A stretch of DNA of 64,000 nt from Litchfieldia sinesaloumensis (GCF_900156865.1 NZ_LT732529.1:3764617-3828616); one strand, 5' to 3'. Numbered from the stretch's first letter, positions 54,299 to 63,888 are shown. The notes: generated by a model from the letters alone, not told the origin. A program made the numbers and translations.

Positions 54299-54328
54299 TG
54301 GGACGGAGGGACAGTCCCTTGTCCCACT
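54297..54328. repeat. GGGAC-type palindromic repeat, copy 2
   Basis: AGTGGGAC-GAGGGAC pairs with GTCCCTT-GTCCCACT. It overlaps the stop codon of the oxidase and lies between convergent genes, where it may act as a terminator. Confidence 0.7.
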
Positions 54329-54348
54329 TCTTCACTTTTAACATACCA

Positions 54349-55059
54349 TCATTTATTTGGCCCATATACTCGGCTATCTATCGATTTTGACTCACCGTGG
54401 AGGCGTTTGATTAACGTATCTTTCCAGTTTGGCGCAAGGTATTCACAGTTGGCCAACTGCTTGGTTGCCTCCACATCCTCTTTCTTTTCGTGCATGACTT
54501 CGTTACAACGGGCAATCGTCCAATCAGGGTATTGGCGTTCTATCAACTTCATCGAATCTTTTTCCATTACAAATCCTTCTTTGATAACACGGAAATACCA
54601 TCCAGTACGCCCAGTCTTCTGAATCTGTAATGCAAGATCCAGTATTTTATAGCGGCGAGCGGGTTTCCAGCATGGCTGACGAGGTTGTGAAACTTGGATC
54701 AAGACCTCACCAACTTCAAAAATATCTCCAATACATACATTGGTTTCATCTAGCCCTTTGATTGAAAAGTTTTCTCCCATAGCTCCAGCCTGAATCTGTA
54801 CGTTTTCTAATTCACTCGTCCATTCTTTGTAATGAGATGCAGGATAAACGAAGACTGCCTTTTCTGGTCCACCATGATTTTTTAAATCGGCTTGTCCATC
54901 TCCTTCTAGGCCAACCTTGCTTATCCGAACTGGTTTATTAACTGGTTCCTTAAAAATACCACTTGTCCATTCCTTATCCATGAGCTTCTTAGCATTAGGG
55001 TCACCAACTGTTTTGGGTTTACCGATAAATATTTGATCTATGTAAGGTTGTTTTTCCAT
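54349..55059 (-). CDS. MOSC-domain protein, YiiM/YflK-like
   Basis: A 236-residue protein with a MOSC domain (about 20-165: VGLEGDGQADLKNHGGPEKAVFVYP, GAMGENFSIKGLDE, VSQPRQPCWKPARRY) and a C-terminal 3-alpha domain (about 170-215). The Cys in QPRQPCWK is the conserved residue. The family supports molybdenum cofactor-dependent reduction of N-hydroxylated bases and similar compounds, in the cytoplasm. ATG 55059 is nine bases behind GGAGGG on this strand; ATG 55068 touches the site. Confidence 0.88.
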   Translation of the reverse strand: MEKQPYIDQIFIGKPKTVGDPNAKKLMDKEWTSGIFKEPVNKPVRISKVGLEGDGQADLKNHGGPEKAVFVYPASHYKEWTSELENVQIQAGAMGENFSIKGLDETNVCIGDIFEVGEVLIQVSQPRQPCWKPARRYKILDLALQIQKTGRTGWYFRVIKEGFVMEKDSMKLIERQYPDWTIARCNEVMHEKKEDVEATKQLANCEYLAPNWKDTLIKRLHGESKSIDSRVYGPNK

Positions 55060-55096
55060 CTTTTCCATCCCTCCAGTTTTAGTTTACCACGTTTTT

Positions 55097-55123
55097 GGGA
55101 CAAGGAACCTGTCCCTTTGTCCC
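55097..55123. repeat. GGGAC-type palindromic repeat, copy 3
   Basis: GGGACAAGG and GTCCCTTTGTCCC form a hairpin related to those at 21578 and 54297. Confidence 0.7.
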
Positions 55124-55349
55124 ATCGTCAAATAGCGCCAGAACTCGACATTGCTGGGATTCTTGTCCAACTGGCAAATTCTTTCCTCAGCCACGTTATG
55201 AGCGGATAATTAGGGGTTTGATGGAAATAGCTTACTGTGGTAACGCTTACACTCACTAATTGAATCAAATACACCCGACTTTCCGAGAATCCCTTGATAA
55301 TGAATGTAAAGATGGTACGATAGGGACGTTGTTAAAATTTATGAATGAG

Positions 55350-55490
55350 TGTTTAAAAAGGAGGTTGAAAAGGACCGAGAAGTTCAAGGCGGCGCAGCTT
55401 TGAGTACCAGAGCGTATGTAATTAATACGTGAGGAACGGAGAAGCAAGCCAACGCAGAAATTCGATGTGTCATTTTCACCGGACTTTTTA
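55350..55490. repeat. Dispersed bcr-like element in the proC leader
   Basis: A 140-base block bounded by the inverted ends TTAAAAAG and CTTTTTAA. It contains GGACCGAGAAGTTCAAGG, an internal hairpin CGTAT-N7-ATACG and a GTCATTTTCACCGGAC end. I recall very similar blocks as dispersed intergenic repeats in Bacillus genomes, but the name and family are not certain. It ends 24 bases before proC, within its leader; TTGATA 55294-55299 and TACGAT 55316-55321 upstream may be the promoter. Confidence 0.5.
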
Positions 55491-55514
55491 ACTCATCTAC
55501 AAGGGAGTTATTTG

Positions 55515-56369
55515 ATGCTACATGAAAAAACAATAGCCTTTATAGGGGCGGGTTCCATGGCAGAAGCAATGATTTCAGGTATAGTTGCAGCCGGTAAAGT
55601 CCCATCTCAGCAAATTACCGTAACAAACAGAACAAATTCAACTAGACTACAACAGCTCGAAGCAGATTATAAAATAAACGGTTTATCAAGCCAACAGCTG
55701 AATTTAAAGAATATCGATATAATTGTCCTCGCAATGAAACCTAAGGATGCAGAAGTTGCATTACTGTCCATCAAAGATTCACTTCTACCAAGCCAACTTG
55801 TTTTATCTGTATTAGCAGGTATTTCCACTACTTTTATGGAACAGCATTTACCTGAGGGACAACAGGTGATTCGGGTGATGCCGAATACATCTAGTATGAT
55901 TGGGGAATCTGCAACGGCGATTTCAGCCGGTTCTTATACCACTACTGATAATATGTCACTAGCAAAAGAGTTACTTGAATCCATTGGAGAAGTCTACGAG
56001 ATTCCCGAAGAACAAATGGATATTTTTACAGGAGTTGCTGGCAGCGGTCCAGCCTACATTTATTACTTAATGGAGCATATGGAGGCTACCGTTAAAAAGT
56101 TTGGTCTGCAGGAAGATATGTCAAGAGACATCATTGCTCAAACAATTGTTGGGGCAGCAAAAATGATTCAACAACAGAACGAAACACCGACCACATTGCG
56201 AGAAAATGTGACTTCACCAAACGGAACGACCGCTGCAGGATTAGCTGCACTCGAAAAAAGTGGTGGAGGAAAGGCGATTTCACAAGCCATAAAAAATGCT
56301 GCAAAACGTTCACACGAGATCAGCTCACAGCTTGAAGGTGCGTCTAAAGAAAAAGTTCAAGCTGTCTAA
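55515..56369 (+). CDS. proC: Pyrroline-5-carboxylate reductase
   Basis: Last step of proline synthesis: reduces pyrroline-5-carboxylate with NAD(P)H. The 284-residue product has the N-terminal dinucleotide fold (TIAFIGAGSMAEAMISGIV), VIRVMPNTSSMIGESATAI and the ProC signature GSGPAYIYYLMEHM, then LRENVTSPNGTTAAGL. ATG 55515 follows AAGGGAG at 55501-55507; an in-frame ATG at 55467 lies inside the upstream repeat element. proB and proA follow in the order of the pathway operon. No T-box leader was seen upstream. Confidence 0.94.
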   Translation: MLHEKTIAFIGAGSMAEAMISGIVAAGKVPSQQITVTNRTNSTRLQQLEADYKINGLSSQQLNLKNIDIIVLAMKPKDAEVALLSIKDSLLPSQLVLSVLAGISTTFMEQHLPEGQQVIRVMPNTSSMIGESATAISAGSYTTTDNMSLAKELLESIGEVYEIPEEQMDIFTGVAGSGPAYIYYLMEHMEATVKKFGLQEDMSRDIIAQTIVGAAKMIQQQNETPTTLRENVTSPNGTTAAGLAALEKSGGGKAISQAIKNAAKRSHEISSQLEGASKEKVQAV

Positions 56370-56457
56370 CATATTCCTTTTACGGGCGATAAGCGCTTGT
56401 AAAGGTTGATTATCGTCCGAAAACTACTCAAAAACAATAAAGATAAGGGTTGATCGG

Positions 56458-57579
56458 ATGTCTATAAAAAAGAGAGTTGTTATTAAAATCGGCAGTAGTT
56501 CATTAACGAGCCGTCACGGAGAAATTAGTAGAATCAAGTTGGAGAAAATCGCCAATGAGGTTGCGCAGCTTAAGGATGCTGGTCGCGAAGTTGTCCTCGT
56601 TTCATCTGGAGCAGTCGCTGCTGGTTATAGAAAGTTAGGTTTTCTTAAACGTCCAGAATCATTGCCTGAAAAACAGGCAGCTGCATCCATTGGTCAAGGG
56701 TTATTAATAGAAACCTATTCTCACCTATTCTTATCACACGGCTATGTGGCTTCACAAATCTTAATTTTAAGAAGTGATTTCTTAGATGAGTCACGTTACC
56801 AAAACGTCAGAAACACTTTAAATGTCTTGTTAGAACGAGGGATTATCCCCATCGTAAATGAAAATGACACGCTCTCTACTGAGCGATTGAACTTTGGTGA
56901 TAATGATACATTGGCGGCAAAAGTAGCTGGATTAGTGGATGCCGACCAGTTGGTCATTTTATCTGATATAGATGGCTTGTATGATAAAAATCCAACATCG
57001 CATAACGACGCTACCCTTATTGAGCGTGTATCTGAAATAACAGAAGAAATCGAAAGTGCTGCTGGTGGATCTGGAAGTGCGGTTGGAACCGGTGGGATGA
57101 AATCAAAAATTGAGGCTGTCAAAATTGCAATGGCATCGGGTATCTCCACCTTTTTGGGGAATGCGAATAAAGAAAATATTATTGTGGATGCAGTGGGGGA
57201 GAAGGCAATTGGCACGTATTTTAATTGTAAAGAATCCATGCCAACACTGAATCAGAAGAAACAATGGATTGCCTTTAATTCGGGATCTAAAGGGGAAATT
57301 ATCATACATCCCGATGCCTCTGAGCGTATGGTTACGAAAAGAAAAGGCCTGCGTCTAAAGGAGATCCTTGAAGTGAATGGTAGATTTGAAAAAGGTGCAG
57401 TCGTCAGGGTTATTGATACAGAAGGGGACGAAATAGGTCGTGGTGTTGTAAAAATATCTTCTATAGAAATGGAACGAATGTTACAGGCCCCTACAGATCA
57501 GATGAAGGATTCTACTATCATTATGGAGATGGGAGATTTCGTTGGACATAGCGATGCTCCGATAACAATTGGAGTTTAA
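56458..57579 (+). CDS. proB: Glutamate 5-kinase
   Basis: Phosphorylates L-glutamate, the first and normally feedback-inhibited step of proline synthesis. The 373-residue product has the amino-acid kinase domain (VVIKIGSSSLTSRHGEIS, VSSGAVAAGYRKLG, IVNENDTLSTERLNFGDNDTLAAKVA, GTGGMKSKIEAVKIAM) and a C-terminal PUA domain (about 275-373). Both the length and the PUA domain are typical of biosynthetic ProB. It lies between proC and proA. Confidence 0.96.
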   Translation: MSIKKRVVIKIGSSSLTSRHGEISRIKLEKIANEVAQLKDAGREVVLVSSGAVAAGYRKLGFLKRPESLPEKQAAASIGQGLLIETYSHLFLSHGYVASQILILRSDFLDESRYQNVRNTLNVLLERGIIPIVNENDTLSTERLNFGDNDTLAAKVAGLVDADQLVILSDIDGLYDKNPTSHNDATLIERVSEITEEIESAAGGSGSAVGTGGMKSKIEAVKIAMASGISTFLGNANKENIIVDAVGEKAIGTYFNCKESMPTLNQKKQWIAFNSGSKGEIIIHPDASERMVTKRKGLRLKEILEVNGRFEKGAVVRVIDTEGDEIGRGVVKISSIEMERMLQAPTDQMKDSTIIMEMGDFVGHSDAPITIGV

Positions 57580-57624
57580 TTATACATTCAAACCAGTGTA
57601 AATGAGATTAAAAGGAGGAATTTG

Positions 57625-58887
57625 GTGACTTTAGTAAAAGATAATGTCGATATTAAAACACAAGCGCAAGAGGCAAAGAAAGCTGCAAAACAATTGGGTA
57701 TCTTATCAACAGATGATAAAAATAGAGCTTTATATATACTGGCAGAACATTTAGAAGCGGGATATGAATCCATTTTAGAGGCGAATAAGGTCGATTTAGA
57801 AAAAGGAAAAGAAGCCGGTTATACACCAGCGTTTATGGATCGATTAACGTTAACGCAGGATCGAATTGTTGACTTTGCAGATGGACTTCGACAGGTGGCT
57901 GCTTTAGAGGACCCTACAGATCGAGTTATCTCGGATTGGACATTGGAGAACGGCTTACAAGTGAAAAAAGTAACGGTCCCATTAGGTGTCATCGGGATGA
58001 TTTATGAAGCGCGCCCAAACGTAACGGTAGATGCAACGGGGCTTGCGTTAAAATCGGGGAATGCGATTATACTTAAAGGTGGCTCATCTGCCATACACAC
58101 AAATAAGGCTATTGTTGAAGTGATTCAACATGCGCTCGAACATACGAAGATACCGAAGCAGGCTGTTCAATTTATCGCAAGTACGGATAGAGGGGCAACC
58201 CAGCAGTTGTTTACGATGAAGGAATATATTGATGTCCTTATTCCACGCGGTGGTGCTTCTTTAATTCAAACGGTTGTTGAACAGGCGACAGTTCCCGTAC
58301 TCGAAACAGGTGTTGGAAACTGCCATATCTATATTGACGCTGATGCAGATGTTCACAAGGCCTTGCCGATTCTTATAAATGCAAAGACTGACCGTCCAGC
58401 CGTTTGTAATGCTGCAGAAACAGTCCTTGTTCATAAGGAATGGTTACAAAATCACAAGGACGTACTTGTGAAAGCTCTACAAGAACACTCAATTACCGTT
58501 CATGGAGATGAAGCGGCGCTCTCAGTAATCCCAAATGCAATTCCAGCTGGTGAAGAGGATTGGGCAAATGAATATTTAAGCCTACACATTGCGATGAAAA
58601 CTGTTCATGATGTTCACGAAGCAATTGACCACATTGAAACGTATGGGACGAAGCATTCGGAAGCGATTATTACAGAAAACAATGAAACAGCAAATGTATT
58701 TATGAAGCTTGTCGATGCATCAGCCCTTTATCATAATGCCTCAACAAGATTTACAGATGGCGGTGCGCTCGGTTTTGGTGCCGAGATTGGGATATCAACC
58801 CAAAAACTACATGCACGTGGACCGATGGGCCTACCTGCATTAACAACAGTCAAATTCTTAATGTCCGGAAATGGTCAAATTAGATAA
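57625..58887 (+). CDS. proA: Gamma-glutamyl phosphate reductase
   Basis: Reduces glutamyl-5-phosphate to glutamate-5-semialdehyde with NADPH, the step after ProB. The 420-residue product has the aldehyde dehydrogenase fold, VPLGVIGMIYEARPNVTVDATGLALKSGN in part, VLIPRGGASLIQ and TDRPAVCNAAETVLVH with the catalytic Cys, ending GPMGLPALTTVKFLMSGNGQIR in part. GTG 57625 is five bases after AAAGGAGGA; TTG 57622 is closer than usual. The operon ends at the terminator downstream. Confidence 0.96.
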   Translation: MTLVKDNVDIKTQAQEAKKAAKQLGILSTDDKNRALYILAEHLEAGYESILEANKVDLEKGKEAGYTPAFMDRLTLTQDRIVDFADGLRQVAALEDPTDRVISDWTLENGLQVKKVTVPLGVIGMIYEARPNVTVDATGLALKSGNAIILKGGSSAIHTNKAIVEVIQHALEHTKIPKQAVQFIASTDRGATQQLFTMKEYIDVLIPRGGASLIQTVVEQATVPVLETGVGNCHIYIDADADVHKALPILINAKTDRPAVCNAAETVLVHKEWLQNHKDVLVKALQEHSITVHGDEAALSVIPNAIPAGEEDWANEYLSLHIAMKTVHDVHEAIDHIETYGTKHSEAIITENNETANVFMKLVDASALYHNASTRFTDGGALGFGAEIGISTQKLHARGPMGLPALTTVKFLMSGNGQIR

Positions 58888-58895
58888 TTATAATT

Positions 58896-58932
58896 AACCC
58901 GGTAGAGTGCTGAGCATTCTGCCGGGTTTTTG
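58896..58932 (+). terminator. Terminator of the proline operon
   Basis: AACCCGGTAGA pairs with TCTGCCGGGTT (11 bp, one wobble), followed by TTTTT. Confidence 0.92.
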
Positions 58933-58981
58933 CGTTCGGGAAATGACAGTGTTTGTTATTATACATTCTCCTGTACATGTC

Positions 58982-59809
58982 TTAAAAATGTCGATTTAGT
59001 AAATAAGCAATCCATTTGCAGTCCGGTTGACTTCGAATATTTTCTATAAGGCCTTTAATAATGGCTGGACTATACGTTTGATTGTCTATCTGAGTCAGAA
59101 GGAGTTGTAGTGACTCTTTTTCAATGGAATCATCCATTTCTTTTACCTTCTCTTCAATCAGCGAAATCAACTGATCATTAGGTACGCTACTTTCTGATTG
59201 ATAAACAGGTATGTCTATATGCTCCTTTTTTAGAAATGGAATGGTCATACCTTTAGCTAGTAGATCGGTTTTTTCCACAAGAGATTGACATAGTTCATCC
59301 ATTTCCAATGGTACTACTTGAAACAAAAAGAGCTCAGAGTACATTCTCATAAAACCTTTAATACAATAGAGTAAATCATATCTTGTCTGTTTGATACTCT
59401 CACCATAGATACGGTCAATCATAGTAAGGATGGTTGTATTCACAAGTTTGTCATAATAATGTATTTTATGAATTAATTTTTCGTTAAGAGACTGAGTGTA
59501 CTCCTTCATTAGGATATTCGCAAATTCAGTATGTTGCTTAAATGATTGAAAGCTTACATAATAATAATCAAATAAAAGAGTAGCTGAATCCTTTTTGTTT
59601 CTGACTAAATGGTCAATGTCAGCGAAAATTTGCTCCATAAACTGGTCTACAAGGGCGATAATGAGCTCATCCTTCGACTTAAAGGAAAGATAAAAGGCCC
59701 CCTTTGATATCCCACACTTATCGGTTATTTGTTGAACGGAAGTTGCCTCGAAACCTTGCTTCGCAAAAAGCTCTAAAGCACTTTCCATAATCAATTGCTT
59801 TTTTACCAT
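58982..59809 (-). CDS. yerO: TetR-family repressor, YerO-like
   Basis: A 275-residue TetR regulator. The N-terminal helix-turn-helix is ESALELFAKQGFEATSVQQITDKCGISKGAFYLSFKSKDELI (given in part), followed by a long ligand-binding region of helices. It is divergent from an RND efflux pump gene, and a TGAC/GTCA palindrome sits in the pump promoter. The same pairing, yerO next to swrC (yerP), is found in B. subtilis, where YerO represses the pump. The inducing ligand is not known. Confidence 0.87.
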   Translation of the reverse strand: MVKKQLIMESALELFAKQGFEATSVQQITDKCGISKGAFYLSFKSKDELIIALVDQFMEQIFADIDHLVRNKKDSATLLFDYYYVSFQSFKQHTEFANILMKEYTQSLNEKLIHKIHYYDKLVNTTILTMIDRIYGESIKQTRYDLLYCIKGFMRMYSELFLFQVVPLEMDELCQSLVEKTDLLAKGMTIPFLKKEHIDIPVYQSESSVPNDQLISLIEEKVKEMDDSIEKESLQLLLTQIDNQTYSPAIIKGLIENIRSQPDCKWIAYLLNRHF

Positions 59810-59837
59810 TCTTCATTTCTCTCCCATAGCTTTTTCA

Positions 59838-59866
59838 TTGACAAATGACTAGATGGTCATTATTAT
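59838..59866 (+). promoter_or_regulatory. Promoter and TetR-type operator of the efflux pump
   Basis: TTGACA at 59838-59843 and TATTAT at 59861-59866 have a 17-base spacer. AATGAC...GTCATT (59844-59861) forms an inverted repeat inside the spacer, a natural repressor site for the divergent TetR protein. Confidence 0.72.
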
Positions 59867-59907
59867 AAGTAAATGAGATTAATAAGTCAATCAGGGTAGG
59901 TGTAAGT

Positions 59908-62900
59908 GTGAGAGGTATAGCCAATTTTGTACTAAAGAACAAGTTAGCAGTCTGGTTACTAACGATTATTGTGACAGTGTCAGGGATTTATTCAGGTACA
60001 CAGATGAAGACAGAAACAATACCTGATATATCAATTCCTTTCCTTATGGTGATGGATGTATATCCAGGAGCAACTCCTGAACAGGTCATGGAAGATGTCT
60101 CGATGCCAATTGAACGAGCAGTTGAGGGTCTTGAAGGGGTTAAGTCAGTTTATTCGAATTCATATTCTAATATGGCGAATATTCAAGTCGAATATGAATA
60201 CGGCGAGGATATGGATGAGGCGAAACGTGCCCTACAATCTGCGTTAGATGCAGTGACCTTACCAGAGGGAGCACAAGAGCCAATTATTACTGCAATTAGC
60301 ATGAATATGATGCCAGTTGTGGCATTAAGTGTGAGTAGCTCAACGGAAGATATCGTTGATTTAACTTCAACAGTCGAAGAAATTTTACTTCCAAAGATTG
60401 AAAAGCTGGATGGTGTTGCTTCAGCATCGATTACAGGTCAGCATATCGAGGAAGTACAGTTAACATATAACACAGAAAAGATGGAAGCACTAGATTTAAC
60501 AGAAGATACTGTTAAACAAATGATTCAAGCAAGTGATATGGCTGTATCGTTAGGTCTTTTTGAATTTGAAGAAGGTGAACAAGCTGTTTCGGTTGATGGA
60601 AAGTTTATGACAGCTACTGAATTAAAGGAAATGTTAATTCCTGTTACACCAACTGAAAACAATCCAGTACCATTCGTAAAACTTGGTGATATTGCAACAA
60701 TTGAGGAAGTAGGACGCGTTCAATCTGTGTCCCGTACGAATGGAAAGGATGCAATTGCGGTTCAAATTTTAAAAGGACAACAAGATAATACAGTTGATGT
60801 TGTTAACGAAGTAAAAGATTTAATTGAAGAGGAACAAAAGAACATTGACGGGCTAATTATTGATGTATCGTTGGATCAAGGTGAACCAATTGAAAAGTCC
60901 GTAGCTACAATGGTGGAGAAGGCGCTCATCGGTGGTTTGATTGCGGTCCTTATCATTTTACTTTTCCTACGCAATTTCAAATCAACCGTTATCTCAATCA
61001 TATCTATACCAGTATCCATTTTTATGGCGCTGTTATTATTACACTGGTTGGATATTACATTGAACCTAATGACACTTGGAGCGGTTACAGTTGCAATCGG
61101 GCGTGTAATTGATGACTCCATTGTAGTCGTGGAAAACATATATAGGCGACTTCATTTGAAAGAAGAAAAACTAAATGGTCGTGCATTAATACGAGAAGCA
61201 ACACTAGAAATGTTCAAACCAATTCTTTCATCTACATTAGTAACGGTTGCAGTATTTGCACCGCTTATCTTTGTAGGAGGAATGGTTGGTGAATTGTTCA
61301 TTCCATTCGCACTGACAATGACTTTTGCGTTGGGAGCATCTTTGCTAGTTGCGATTACAATTGTTCCTGCACTATCTCATACTCTGTTTAAAAAACAGCT
61401 GTATGCTGAAAAAACAGAAGCAAAGCATGAGGAAGCAGGTAAACTTGCAAACTGGTATAAAGGTATCCTAAATTGGACACTCAACCATAAAATCATTGTA
61501 TCAGCTATTTCTATCTTACTATTAGTAGGTAGTTTAATGTTGACACCACTCATTGGTTTCAGCTTTTTAGGCAGTGAAGAAGAAAAGGTTATGTATTTGA
61601 CGTATACACCAGCTACTGGTGAGTTAATGGATGAAACGCTTGAAAATGTGGCAGCAGTTGAAGATGAATTGCTAAAACGCAAAGATATTGATATTGTTCA
61701 AGTTTCGGTAACGGAAAGTGGAGATCCAATGGCTGCAATGATGGGCGGCGGCGGTGACGGTGCGCTCATGTACCTCATTTTTGATCCGGAAATGGATGAC
61801 TTCCCAGAAGTCCGTGAAGATATAGAAGAATATGTATTCAACATTGGCCAATCAGGTGAGTGGAAGAGTCAAAACTTCTCGGCTATGTCTATGAGTACAA
61901 ATGAAGTAAGCTATACGCTTTACAGTGAAGATTTAAATAAACTTTATGATGCTGTAGATCAAGTAGAAGCTGTTATGAAGGATGTAGACGGTTTGGAGGA
62001 TGTTTCTTCAAGTACAGAGGATGCGTATGTTGAATACAGCTTCAAAGTTGAACAGGATGAACTATTACAATATGGATTAACAACAGGTCAAATTGTGATG
62101 ATGCTGAATCCTAATCGTTCAGAAGAGGTTTTAACAACAGTTGAAAAAGATGGAAATACGTTAGAAGTAATTGTTAAGCAGGAAGAAGTAGCTGCACCTA
62201 AATCAATTGATGATCTTCTTGCGACACAAGTTCCGACAGCGATGGGTACCGAAATGCCACTTTCTGAGCTAGTTACGGTTGAGAAAGGCACAACCTTAAA
62301 TGCACTTGCTCGTAGTAAGGGTGAGTATTATGCTTCCGTGACAGGAACAATTAGTGAAGATGATATTTCTAAGGTGACAGCTAAGGTCAGCGAAGAAGTT
62401 GATGAACTTGACCTTCCGAAGGGTGTATCACTAGGGGTTGCTGGAGTTCAGGCTGACATGAATGAAACATTTACGCAGTTAGGTCTTGCAATGCTTGCGG
62501 CAATTGCGATTGTATATTTCATCCTAGTTGTAACATTTGGAGAAGGAGTTGCGCCATTTGCGATTTTATTCTCACTTCCGTTTACAATAATCGGTTCATT
62601 TGTCGGGCTGCTTATTGCAGGTGAAACCATCTCTGTGCCTGTTATGATGGGTATGTTGATGTTAATAGGTATTGTAGTAACCAACGCGATAGTATTAGTA
62701 GACCGAATTATTCATATGGAACGTGATGGAATGACGATGCGTGAAGCTGTTCTTGAAGCTGGTTCAACACGTCTACGTCCAATTCTAATGACGGCAATTG
62801 CGACAATCGGTGCATTAATTCCGTTGTTATTTGGTGAAGGCGGCGGTGGCTTAATTTCTAAAGGACTTGGTATTACCGTTATCGGTGGTCTTGCAAGTTC

Positions 62901-62991
62901 AACACTATTGACGCTACTAGTTGTTCCAATCGTCTATGAAGTGTTATCAAAAATGTTTAAAAAGGATCGTAAAAATATCCAGGAAAATTAA
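59908..62991 (+). CDS. swrC: RND-family efflux pump, SwrC-like
   Basis: A 1027-residue inner-membrane transporter of the AcrB/SwrC (HAE) type. Twelve transmembrane helices and two large extracellular loops show the internal duplication. Motifs: VSGIYSGTQMKTETIPDISIP in part, YPGATPEQVMEDVSMPIERAV in part, RVIDDSIVVVENIYRRL in TM4 with the proton-relay Asp pair, and GIVVTNAIVLVDRI in TM10. A Gly-rich loop MMGGGGDG lies near 612. SwrC in B. subtilis exports surfactin and is needed for swarming. GTG start; AGGTGTAA upstream is a modest ribosome binding site. Repressed, by inference, by the divergent TetR protein. Confidence 0.92.
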   Translation: MRGIANFVLKNKLAVWLLTIIVTVSGIYSGTQMKTETIPDISIPFLMVMDVYPGATPEQVMEDVSMPIERAVEGLEGVKSVYSNSYSNMANIQVEYEYGEDMDEAKRALQSALDAVTLPEGAQEPIITAISMNMMPVVALSVSSSTEDIVDLTSTVEEILLPKIEKLDGVASASITGQHIEEVQLTYNTEKMEALDLTEDTVKQMIQASDMAVSLGLFEFEEGEQAVSVDGKFMTATELKEMLIPVTPTENNPVPFVKLGDIATIEEVGRVQSVSRTNGKDAIAVQILKGQQDNTVDVVNEVKDLIEEEQKNIDGLIIDVSLDQGEPIEKSVATMVEKALIGGLIAVLIILLFLRNFKSTVISIISIPVSIFMALLLLHWLDITLNLMTLGAVTVAIGRVIDDSIVVVENIYRRLHLKEEKLNGRALIREATLEMFKPILSSTLVTVAVFAPLIFVGGMVGELFIPFALTMTFALGASLLVAITIVPALSHTLFKKQLYAEKTEAKHEEAGKLANWYKGILNWTLNHKIIVSAISILLLVGSLMLTPLIGFSFLGSEEEKVMYLTYTPATGELMDETLENVAAVEDELLKRKDIDIVQVSVTESGDPMAAMMGGGGDGALMYLIFDPEMDDFPEVREDIEEYVFNIGQSGEWKSQNFSAMSMSTNEVSYTLYSEDLNKLYDAVDQVEAVMKDVDGLEDVSSSTEDAYVEYSFKVEQDELLQYGLTTGQIVMMLNPNRSEEVLTTVEKDGNTLEVIVKQEEVAAPKSIDDLLATQVPTAMGTEMPLSELVTVEKGTTLNALARSKGEYYASVTGTISEDDISKVTAKVSEEVDELDLPKGVSLGVAGVQADMNETFTQLGLAMLAAIAIVYFILVVTFGEGVAPFAILFSLPFTIIGSFVGLLIAGETISVPVMMGMLMLIGIVVTNAIVLVDRIIHMERDGMTMREAVLEAGSTRLRPILMTAIATIGALIPLLFGEGGGGLISKGLGITVIGGLASSTLLTLLVVPIVYEVLSKMFKKDRKNIQEN

Positions 62992-62999
62992 TCAATTAA

Positions 63000-63037
63000 G
63001 CCCTACAAGGTAATACATATCTTGTAGGGCTTTTTTT
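63000..63037 (+). terminator. Terminator after the efflux pump gene
   Basis: GCCCTACAAG pairs with CTTGTAGGGC (10 bp), followed by seven T. Confidence 0.93.
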
Positions 63038-63060
63038 ATTAAATTTTTTCGTTAGATGTG

Positions 63061-63091
63061 TTGACCTTGACGTTGCGTAAAGGTGTAAAGT
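63061..63091 (+). promoter_or_regulatory. MerR-type promoter with 19-base spacer
   Basis: TTGACC at 63061-63066 and TAAAGT at 63086-63091 are 19 bases apart. ACCTTGACG and CGTAAAGGT (63064-63084) form an inverted repeat inside the over-long spacer. This is the classical MerR-activated arrangement and points to autoregulation by the next gene. Confidence 0.8.
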
Positions 63092-63113
63092 GAAGTTATC
63101 AGGGGGTGATGAG

Positions 63114-63881
63114 TTGGAATACACGGTCCAAAAACTAGCAAAATTAGCGGGAGTTAGCACAAGAACATTACGATACTACGATGAAATTGGGATTCTTAAG
63201 CCGGCAAGAATCAGTTCATCGGGATATCGTATCTATGGCCAAGATGAAATTAATCTTCTCCAGCAAATCCTTTTCTACCGTGAACTCGGTGTCAATCTAA
63301 CTGATATAAAACAAATCATGACAGACCCTGCATTTGACGGATCCAGGGCTTTAAAGGAACACCGAAAGCAGCTCCTTGATAAACGAAACCAAATTGATCA
63401 ATTGATTGCCAATGTAGAAAAAACCATTGCGCAAAAGGAGGGGAGAATAACTATGTCTGATCAGGAAAAATTCGAAGGCTTTAAAAAGAAAGCGATAGAA
63501 GAAAATGAGAAAAAGTACGGAAATGAAATCCGTGAGAAATATGGTGAAGACACCGTTCGGAAATCCAATGAAAAATTTATGAATATGTCAAAAGAGGATC
63601 ATGATGCTGCGACACTTCTTTCTGAAGAACTAATGGAGACATTACGTGAAGCAATGCAGACTGGAGACGCAAAGGGAGAACTGGCGCAAAAGGCAGCCGA
63701 ATTGCACAAACAGTGGCTTATGTTTTACTGGCCAAGTTATTCAAAAGAAGCGCACGCAGGTTTGGCACAAATGTATGTAGATGATGAGAGGTTCACAGCA
63801 TATTACGATAAAGAACAGCCGGGGACGGCAAAATTTTTACGCGACGCAATCATCGAATTCACAGGACAAAAGAGTGAATAA
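63114..63881 (+). CDS. mta: MerR-family regulator, Mta/TipA-type
   Basis: A 255-residue regulator with an N-terminal MerR winged helix (YTVQKLAKLAGVSTRTLRYYDEIGIL in part, then GYRIYGQDEINLLQQILFYRELG), a coiled-coil linker (about 80-118) and a C-terminal TipAS drug-binding domain (about 140-250, HKQWLMFYWPSYSKEAHAGLAQMY). Mta of B. subtilis has the same architecture and activates multidrug efflux genes. TTG 63114 follows AGGGGGTGA at 63101-63109; a GTG at 63090 lies before that site. The promoter has the MerR 19-base spacer. Confidence 0.88.
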   Translation: MEYTVQKLAKLAGVSTRTLRYYDEIGILKPARISSSGYRIYGQDEINLLQQILFYRELGVNLTDIKQIMTDPAFDGSRALKEHRKQLLDKRNQIDQLIANVEKTIAQKEGRITMSDQEKFEGFKKKAIEENEKKYGNEIREKYGEDTVRKSNEKFMNMSKEDHDAATLLSEELMETLREAMQTGDAKGELAQKAAELHKQWLMFYWPSYSKEAHAGLAQMYVDDERFTAYYDKEQPGTAKFLRDAIIEFTGQKSE

Positions 63882-63888
63882 ATATTTT

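Noticed and set aside
55069..55514. T-box riboswitch upstream of proC
   Set aside because: No AGTA/GNTG specifier-loop features and no T-box sequence GGGTGGNACCGCG were found; the leader is a dispersed-repeat element.
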